Below are positions 1 through 4,676 of a DNA stretch of 6,953 bases, piece by piece. Within the stretch, counting starts at the first letter, position 1. Each line of letters opens with the position of its first letter. The stretch covers positions 1-6,953 of the forward strand of contig JADGPY010000129.1 of NCBI GenBank assembly GCA_017882205.1, read 5' to 3'. Below the pieces are notes generated by a model. That model saw only the letters and a program-made list of their open reading frames with translations, did no database searches and was not told the origin of the DNA. The position numbers were made by a program, and so were the translations under genes. Source of the stretch: Chitinophagaceae bacterium (lineage in GTDB: Bacteria; Bacteroidota; Bacteroidia; Chitinophagales; Chitinophagaceae).

Positions 1-158
1 ACATGCATGGTACCAAACAAATAAGATGGCTTTGTAAGTCCATTACCAGAGATTTCCCATAACAGGCTCTGATACTTTTTAGAGGTATGTTGTGAAAAAG
101 CCGGGAACTGAACCAGGAACAATATTGGGAGTAAAACAATGACGTATTTTCGATACAT
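1..158 (-). CDS. TraB/GumN family secreted protein, N-terminal 52 codons only
   Basis: This is a partial gene read leftwards from ATG at 158-156, and it runs off the window after 52 codons. Residues 1-23 form a typical signal peptide: basic MYRK, a hydrophobic core (VIVLLPILFLV), and a likely cut after AFSQ. The mature start then reads SLLWEISGNG at 31-40 and KPSYLFGTMH at 43-52. That order, LLW-(E/K)-I followed by KPSYLFGT-x-H, is the N-terminal signature of bacterial TraB/GumN proteins (TraB, PrgY, GumN and animal TIKI). In TIKI the GxxH-type motif carries a metal-binding histidine for proteolysis; for bacterial members a protease role is inferred. The protein would act in the periplasm or at the envelope. 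It is transcribed divergently from queA. Family recognition is good despite the short fragment; the exact substrate is unknown. The family is normally around 290 residues, so most of it lies outside the window. Confidence 0.85.
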   Translation of the reverse strand, partial: MYRKYVIVLLPILFLVQFPAFSQHTSKKYQSLLWEISGNGLTKPSYLFGTMH

Positions 159-262
159 AAGAAGCCTTTGAGGATCGGTGTTATTATAAAGATGCAAATA
201 CTCTAAGGATTATCCAAATGATTGACACCTGTAACAAAAATGTTAACGTTCAGTTCACAAAA

Positions 263-300
263 TTTGTTGTATTAATTATCGCCTGATTAGTGTACCTTTG
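263..300 (+). promoter_or_regulatory. Bacteroidota-type sigma promoter for queA
   Basis: TACCTTTG at 293-300 matches the Bacteroidota -7 consensus TAnnTTTG exactly. TTTGTTG at 263-269 supplies the -33 element: counting from the TTG at 267-269 the spacer is 23 bases, the upper end of the accepted range. Transcription should start around 304-308, giving a leader of about 105 bases before the queA ATG. The -33 element overlaps a perfect small palindrome, ACAAAATTTGT at 257-267, which could be an operator or chance in AT-rich DNA. Confidence 0.72.
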
Positions 301-312
301 CACCCTTAAAAA

Positions 313-382
313 ATCATGCCGTAACATGATAAGTGCCCATCCGAAGATGGGACATATCTCCTGTAACAACAGTAATGGCATG
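313..382 (+). promoter_or_regulatory. Candidate structured 5' leader of queA, class not recognised
   Basis: Several short perfect inverted repeats nest here. CATGCC at 315-320 can pair with GGCATG at 377-382 as a closing stem. Inside it lie CCCATC-CGAA-GATGGG at 336-351 (extendable by GTG/CAT with one bulged A) and CTGT-AACA-ACAG at 361-372. Together they would make a three-way junction. A competing hairpin, ATCATG (313-318) with CATGAT (325-330) around a six-base loop, would use the same bases as the closing stem, so the two folds exclude each other. I do not recognise a known riboswitch: the sequence features of preQ1, SAM, TPP and purine aptamers are absent. Each stem is short and chance pairing is possible. 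If real, it would control queA. Confidence 0.33.
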
Positions 383-412
383 TGACAATTAACTTTAAAT
401 CAATAATTGCAC

Positions 413-1462
413 ATGAAACTAAGTCAATTCAGATTTGACCTCCCACTGAACTTAATAGCTCAAAATCCTGCCAAAAAAAGAGAAGACAGCAGGCTGATGG
501 TAATCGAAAAAAAAACCGGTAAGATTGAGAATAAGCATTTTAAAGATATCCTCGACTATTTTGATGATAAAGATGTTTTTGTTGTTAATAATACGAAAGT
601 ATTTCCTGCCCGTATGTATGGACGAAAGGAAAAGACAGGGGCGAAGATCGAGGTATTTTTACTACGCGAACTGAACAAACCGAACCGTTTATGGGATGTG
701 ATTGTTGACCCGGCCAGGAAGATAAGGGTAGGAAACAAATTATATTTTGGGGAAAATGATGAACTGGTTGCAGAGGTAATTGATAATACAACAAGTCGGG
801 GACGGACGATACGCTTTCTTTGGGACGGCAATGAAGAAGATTTCAGGAAGATGCTATACTTCATGGGCGAAACACCTTTGCCTAAATATATCAAGCGTAA
901 GCCTGAGGAAGAAGATAAAGAAAGATACCAGACGGTATATGCTAAGCATGAGGGCGCGGTAGCTGCTCCAACCGCAGGATTACATTTCAGCACTGAGCTT
1001 ATTAAAAGACTTGAGATCAAAGGCATCCGCTTTGCTGAAGTAACGCTTCATACAGGGTTGGGAACATTCAGACCGATAGAAGTTGAAGATCTTAGCAAAC
1101 ACAAAATGGATGCGGAATATTACCGTATTGAGGAAGAGGCTTGCAAGATCGTAAATAAGGGAAAAGAGGGAGGCAGAAGGATCTGCTCCATTGGAACCAC
1201 AACTATGCGTGCAATGGAATCCTCTTTCACAGCACAAAAACTTTTAAAACCCTCAGAGGGCTGGACAAATACTTTCATTCATCCACCGTACAATTTTAAT
1301 ATTGCTGATGCATTGGTTACAAATTTCCATTTGCCCAAAACAAGCTTGCTGATCATGACCTGTGCTTTTGCAGGCTATGATCTTACCATGGAAGCATATA
1401 AAAAAGCAATTAAGGATAAATATCGTTTTTTTAGCTATGGGGATGCGATGCTGGTGATATAG
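413..1462 (+). CDS. queA: S-adenosylmethionine:tRNA ribosyltransferase-isomerase QueA
   Basis: QueA moves and isomerises the ribosyl group of S-adenosylmethionine onto preQ1 at the wobble position of GUN tRNAs (Asp, Asn, His, Tyr). This forms epoxyqueuosine and releases adenine and methionine in the cytoplasm. The protein is 349 residues, close to the 356 of E. coli QueA, and every family block is present: NNTKVFPAR at 59-67, GETPLPKYI at 152-160, YQTVYAKHEGAVAAPTAGLH within 171-192, TLHTGLGTF at 211-219, SIGTTTMRAME at 259-269, TNFHLPKTSLLIM at 303-315, and the C-terminal YRFFSYGDAML at 337-347. I chose ATG at 413 rather than the in-frame TTG at 407 because it begins MKLSQF, matching the usual family start, whereas TTG adds only two residues. 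There is no clear Shine-Dalgarno, as is normal in the phylum. No other queuosine gene lies in the window. It has its own promoter upstream. Confidence 0.97.
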   Translation: MKLSQFRFDLPLNLIAQNPAKKREDSRLMVIEKKTGKIENKHFKDILDYFDDKDVFVVNNTKVFPARMYGRKEKTGAKIEVFLLRELNKPNRLWDVIVDPARKIRVGNKLYFGENDELVAEVIDNTTSRGRTIRFLWDGNEEDFRKMLYFMGETPLPKYIKRKPEEEDKERYQTVYAKHEGAVAAPTAGLHFSTELIKRLEIKGIRFAEVTLHTGLGTFRPIEVEDLSKHKMDAEYYRIEEEACKIVNKGKEGGRRICSIGTTTMRAMESSFTAQKLLKPSEGWTNTFIHPPYNFNIADALVTNFHLPKTSLLIMTCAFAGYDLTMEAYKKAIKDKYRFFSYGDAMLVI

Positions 1463-1497
1463 AATTATTTTATCTTGCACTTCTAAAATTAATAAAC

Positions 1498-2229
1498 ATG
1501 AAAAATATTGTTCTTTTCGTCGTTTTTATTCTCGGCGTTGTTCTGGTGCAATTTGCACAGGGACAAACTGCAGATGATATAATTAATAAATATATAGATG
1601 CAAGAGGTGGTAAGGATAAAATTAAAGCTGTTCAATCTCTATATATGGAAGGTTCAAGGCAGATGATGGGTAATGAGATTCCCGTAAAAATTACAATTGT
1701 TGCCGGTAAATTATACCGAACAGATTTTGAGTTTAGCGGCACTAATTATTACACGATCGTTACTCCAACCGCAGGATGGAGCTTCACGCCCCGTTCACCA
1801 AGTGTTGAAACGATTCCTGCAGATAGATTAAAAACCATGCAAGGACAACTTGATCTCGCCGGCGCTCTTATTGACTATGCATCCAAAGGTAACAAAGTAG
1901 AGCTTCTTCCAAAATCAACCGTAAACGGCAATGACAATAATAATATAAAACTAACCATGCCAGATGGTAAAAGCATCACTTATTCGATTGATGTAAAAAC
2001 CAATTTACTTACAGAAACCCGGACAATGGCTAGCGGTATGGGACCCGACGGAAAATCAGTAGAAAGAGAGGTAATCACCGATTATTCAGATTACAAAGCC
2101 TTTGATGGTATCCTATTTCCACAGACCATTGCAAACCCCGGAACGGGGCAAGGAGGTGGCTCAACTACTTTTGATAAAATCGAACTAAACAAGCCGGTGG
2201 ATGAGAGCATGTATAAACCCTCTAAATAA
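1498..2229 (+). CDS. Secreted LolA-like / outer-membrane-lipoprotein-sorting-type protein, function unknown
   Basis: This 243-residue protein has a signal peptide at about 1-22 (MKN, a long hydrophobic core, cut near FAQG/Q) and no lipobox cysteine, so it is probably soluble in the periplasm. The mature part starts with an amphipathic helix, IINKYIDARGGKDKIKAVQS (28-47), then beta-rich sequence with GWSFTP at 93-98, TYSIDVKTNLLTE at 161-173, YSDYKAFDGILFPQTI at 196-211 and a closing IELNKPVDESMYKP at 228-241. This order (ARGG helix, then strand pairs, then a 'lyN-x-pvD-x-s-x-y-x-P' end) is what Bacteroidota proteins annotated as outer membrane lipoprotein-sorting (LolA/LolB-like fold) share; similar stretches are also found at the ends of some M16 peptidases. 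The fold suggests binding of a lipid or hydrophobic ligand, but this is inference and I would not call it lolA. It lies 35 bases after queA and 56 before the GH31 gene. A glycine-rich stretch at 215-221 (GTGQGGG) is a likely loop. Confidence 0.8.
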   Translation: MKNIVLFVVFILGVVLVQFAQGQTADDIINKYIDARGGKDKIKAVQSLYMEGSRQMMGNEIPVKITIVAGKLYRTDFEFSGTNYYTIVTPTAGWSFTPRSPSVETIPADRLKTMQGQLDLAGALIDYASKGNKVELLPKSTVNGNDNNNIKLTMPDGKSITYSIDVKTNLLTETRTMASGMGPDGKSVEREVITDYSDYKAFDGILFPQTIANPGTGQGGGSTTFDKIELNKPVDESMYKPSK

Positions 2230-2236
2230 TTAAAAC

Positions 2237-2270
2237 AAGGAACTGTTCTTCGGTACAATTCTTTAATTTG
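2237..2270 (+). terminator. UUCG-capped hairpin with short T-rich tail, possible weak terminator
   Basis: Just after the stop of the LolA-like gene, AAGGAACTGTTC (2237-2248) can pair with GGTACAATTCTTT-side bases (2253-2264) around a TTCG tetraloop closed by C-G. Ten of twelve positions pair, with mismatches at C2243/A2258 and T2247/T2254. TTTAATTT follows at 2262-2269. The tail is short and the stem imperfect, so it may only attenuate transcription into the GH31 gene, or stabilise the upstream 3' end. Confidence 0.35.
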
Positions 2271-2285
2271 AACCAAATAACGGGC

Positions 2286-4613
2286 ATGAAAATAGTAAGG
2301 GTATTTGTTACTGTATTAACAATTCTTGTATTTCATTTAAGTATAGCACAAAAGAAAGGAATTCAAAAAGCTGTAAAAGTCAACACAGGACCTTGGGTAT
2401 ATACTATGTACCCAGGAAATATTATTAAGACAACTTTTTCACCTGAAGGACAACTCCCAGCACCACAAGTATCGAATGCCGTAATAGAAAAGCCACTGAT
2501 TGTTAAAGCTGACAAGTTCATTCAATTTCTTGATGGCAATACCCGGTATGTGATTGATGAAAGCTCAGCTACCCTTCTGCGTTATTTTGAAGCAGCGGGA
2601 TTTAAAGGTTTTCAATTTTCTTTAACAGAAGGGGAGAAGATATTTGGTACCGGCGAGCGTTCTCTTCCACTTGATCGCAGGGGATATAAGCTGAACTTAT
2701 ATAATAATCCATGGTATGGCTATGGAGTAAATGCTGATAACCTGAATTATTCAGTGCCATTTATTATTTCCTCAAAAGGCTATGGAATTTTCTTTGATAA
2801 TCCATCGAGTGGTTATCTTGATATTGGTAAAACAGATCCTAATATCCTGGAATATGGAGTTTCTTCCGGGGAGTTATCTTTTTATATTATCCCCGGAAAA
2901 AATGTTGATGAAATCTTGCGAAAATACCAGCTACTGGTAGGTACACAACCTATTCCTGCAAGATGGGCCTTTGGTAACCTGATGAGCAGATTTGGATATA
3001 GAAATGAAAAACAATTGATGGGAATAGTGGATAGTATGCGGAATCAAAACATTCCTTTAGATGCAGTGATCCTTGATCTCTTCTGGTTTGGTGATAGCAT
3101 TAAGGGTACTTTGGGCAACCTGGCGTGGACAAACCACAAAGCATGGCCTGATCCTACAAAGATGATCAGCAAGTTGAAGAATGAACATATTAATACAATT
3201 ATCATTACTGAGCCATTTATACTAAATACAACTCCAAATTACGAGCCTTCAAAAAGATATCATGCGGTAGATAGTTCAGGGAAACCGTTTGTACTTACTG
3301 ATTTTTATTTTGGTCAAAGTGGATTGATTGACATATTCAGGAAAGATGCCCAGAACTGGTTCTGGTCGAAGTATAAACAACAGATAACAAAAGGTGTTGC
3401 GGGTTGGTGGGGAGATCTGGGAGAACCCGAAAAACATCCTGCAGGCATTTATCATAATCTTCGTGATCTTGGATTTAATAAATTATTCAAAGCTGATGAA
3501 GTGCATAATATTTATGGTCATTATTGGGACAAAATGCTTTTTGATAAATATGCCTTAGAATATCCCAACGTTCGTTTGTTCAATCTTAACAGGAGTGGAT
3601 ATGCAGGCAGCGCACGCTATGGAGTATTTCCATGGAGTGGCGATGTTAGCCGAAGTTGGGGTGGCTTGCAAGCCCAGTTACCACTGATGCTGGGGATGAG
3701 CATGAGTGGGGTTCCATACATCCACGCGGATGCTGGCGGTTTCGCAGGCGGCGATGGAGATATGGAGTTGTATACACGCTGGCTGCAGTTTGCTGTCTTT
3801 ACTCCTGTCCTTCGTCCTCATGGAACTGCATTAGGTGATCTTGATCCTGGTGTAAAAAACATACCTTCAGAAGCTGCTTTATATCCTGATCCTTATAAAA
3901 GTATTGTTCGCAGCTATATTCAGTTGAGATATGAGTTGCTACCCTATAACTATACATTAGGTTATGAGCAGGCAAAATTTGGTAAGCCGTTAGTACGCCC
4001 GTTGTTTTATTTCGGAGGCTATGATCCCGAGCTGTATAATGCCAATAATGAATTTATGTGGGGAGATGAGATACTTGTTGCACCAGTACTCGAGAAAGGC
4101 GCAACCCATAAAAAGTTTTATCTGCCCGAGGGAACCTGGTTCAATCTAATTTCTGATGCTCAGGAAACCGGCGGGATTTGGCAAGATGATAAAGTTGATC
4201 TCACCAACATACCTGTATTTGTGAAAGAGGGAAGTTTTATTCCGATGTTTGAAAGCGATCATAATATAAAAAGTTCGAGTGATTACAATGGTAAAGAAGT
4301 TACTATAAAATATTATCCTTCTTCTAAAGAAAGCAGTTTTATAATGTTTGATGATGATGGAACTACCAATAATACCTTAGCCAAAGGCAAGTATGAGTTG
4401 TTGAAATTTGATGGGGTTACTAAGGAAGGTGAAATACATATCAGGATTAGCAACACTCATAAAACAACCGTAATTGCAAGAAAATTAAAGATCATTCTTC
4501 CAGTTCCCTACAAAATCATTTCAGTTAATGGAAAGACTATGGATATTAGTCAAAATTATTTCAATATAAATTATTCAGGCAAGCCTCTGAGTGTAAATAT
4601 TAAGGTCCGATAA
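2286..4613 (+). CDS. Secreted glycoside hydrolase family 31 alpha-glycosidase
   Basis: This 775-residue enzyme should cleave alpha-linked glycosides with retention of configuration. ATG at 2286 is preferred to the in-frame TTG at 2268 because it opens directly into a signal peptide (MKIVRVFV to about residue 22, cut near SIAQ/KKG); no lipobox is seen. Domain order fits GH31: an N-terminal beta-sandwich (about 30-215, with IFGTGERSLPLDRRG at 119-133), a (beta/alpha)8 barrel from IPARWAFG (223-230) to about 555, then two C-terminal beta domains, the last with the DUF5110-like FDDDGTTNNT at 688-697. The expected nucleophile is D377 in GWWGDLGEPE (373-382) and the acid/base is D453 in FPWSGDVSRSWGG (448-460); HADAGGF follows at 480-486. 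All catalytic parts are intact. Substrate is not readable: alpha-glucosidase, alpha-xylosidase or a transglucosylase (compare Cellvibrio Agd31B) all remain possible. It acts in the periplasm or at the surface. No SusC/SusD genes adjoin it in this window. Confidence 0.93.
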   Translation: MKIVRVFVTVLTILVFHLSIAQKKGIQKAVKVNTGPWVYTMYPGNIIKTTFSPEGQLPAPQVSNAVIEKPLIVKADKFIQFLDGNTRYVIDESSATLLRYFEAAGFKGFQFSLTEGEKIFGTGERSLPLDRRGYKLNLYNNPWYGYGVNADNLNYSVPFIISSKGYGIFFDNPSSGYLDIGKTDPNILEYGVSSGELSFYIIPGKNVDEILRKYQLLVGTQPIPARWAFGNLMSRFGYRNEKQLMGIVDSMRNQNIPLDAVILDLFWFGDSIKGTLGNLAWTNHKAWPDPTKMISKLKNEHINTIIITEPFILNTTPNYEPSKRYHAVDSSGKPFVLTDFYFGQSGLIDIFRKDAQNWFWSKYKQQITKGVAGWWGDLGEPEKHPAGIYHNLRDLGFNKLFKADEVHNIYGHYWDKMLFDKYALEYPNVRLFNLNRSGYAGSARYGVFPWSGDVSRSWGGLQAQLPLMLGMSMSGVPYIHADAGGFAGGDGDMELYTRWLQFAVFTPVLRPHGTALGDLDPGVKNIPSEAALYPDPYKSIVRSYIQLRYELLPYNYTLGYEQAKFGKPLVRPLFYFGGYDPELYNANNEFMWGDEILVAPVLEKGATHKKFYLPEGTWFNLISDAQETGGIWQDDKVDLTNIPVFVKEGSFIPMFESDHNIKSSSDYNGKEVTIKYYPSSKESSFIMFDDDGTTNNTLAKGKYELLKFDGVTKEGEIHIRISNTHKTTVIARKLKIILPVPYKIISVNGKTMDISQNYFNINYSGKPLSVNIKVR

Positions 4614-4631
4614 ATGAAACTATAAGCAGTC

Positions 4632-4639
4632 TATGTTTG
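4632..4639 (+). promoter_or_regulatory. Possible -7 promoter box for the Asp-box propeller gene
   Basis: TATGTTTG matches TAnnTTTG exactly and sits 37 bases before the ATG at 4677, a sensible distance for a short leader. No TTG lies at the -33 distance (the sequence there is the end of the GH31 gene and GATAAATGAAAC), so only half the promoter is visible. A 4-base inverted repeat, AGTC (4628-4631) and GACT (4639-4642), brackets the box. Together these point to a possible internal start, not to proof of one. Confidence 0.4.
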
Positions 4640-4676
4640 ACTCATTTTATGTACCTTCCAAACTCAATCTATTTTA

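Noticed and set aside
195..218. Minus-strand promoter for the TraB-family gene (CAAA at 195-198 and 215-218)
   Set aside because: Only the TTTG part of the -7 box matches on the minus strand and the spacing between candidates (12 bases) is too short for a -33/-7 pair.
313..382. Assignment of the queA leader to a known riboswitch class
   Set aside because: No recognisable preQ1-I/II/III, SAM, TPP, purine, cobalamin or c-di-GMP core sequences; only the generic fold is suggestive.
407..412. TTG start two codons upstream of the queA ATG
   Set aside because: It adds only Met-His before the MKLSQF start expected for the family, and no ribosome binding site favours it.
556..1026. 156-codon open frame on the minus strand inside queA
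   Set aside because: Low-complexity Ser/Leu-rich product, no recognisable domain, and it lies fully opposite a conserved gene.
1467..1489. ATTTTA/TAAAAT inverted repeat after queA as a terminator
   Set aside because: The stem is A/T only with an 11-base loop and no T tract, too weak to call; the 35-base gap is compatible with read-through.
2268..2285. TTG start that would lengthen the GH31 protein by six residues
   Set aside because: The extension (MNQITG) would sit ahead of a complete signal peptide beginning at the ATG at 2286; the ATG is the better start.
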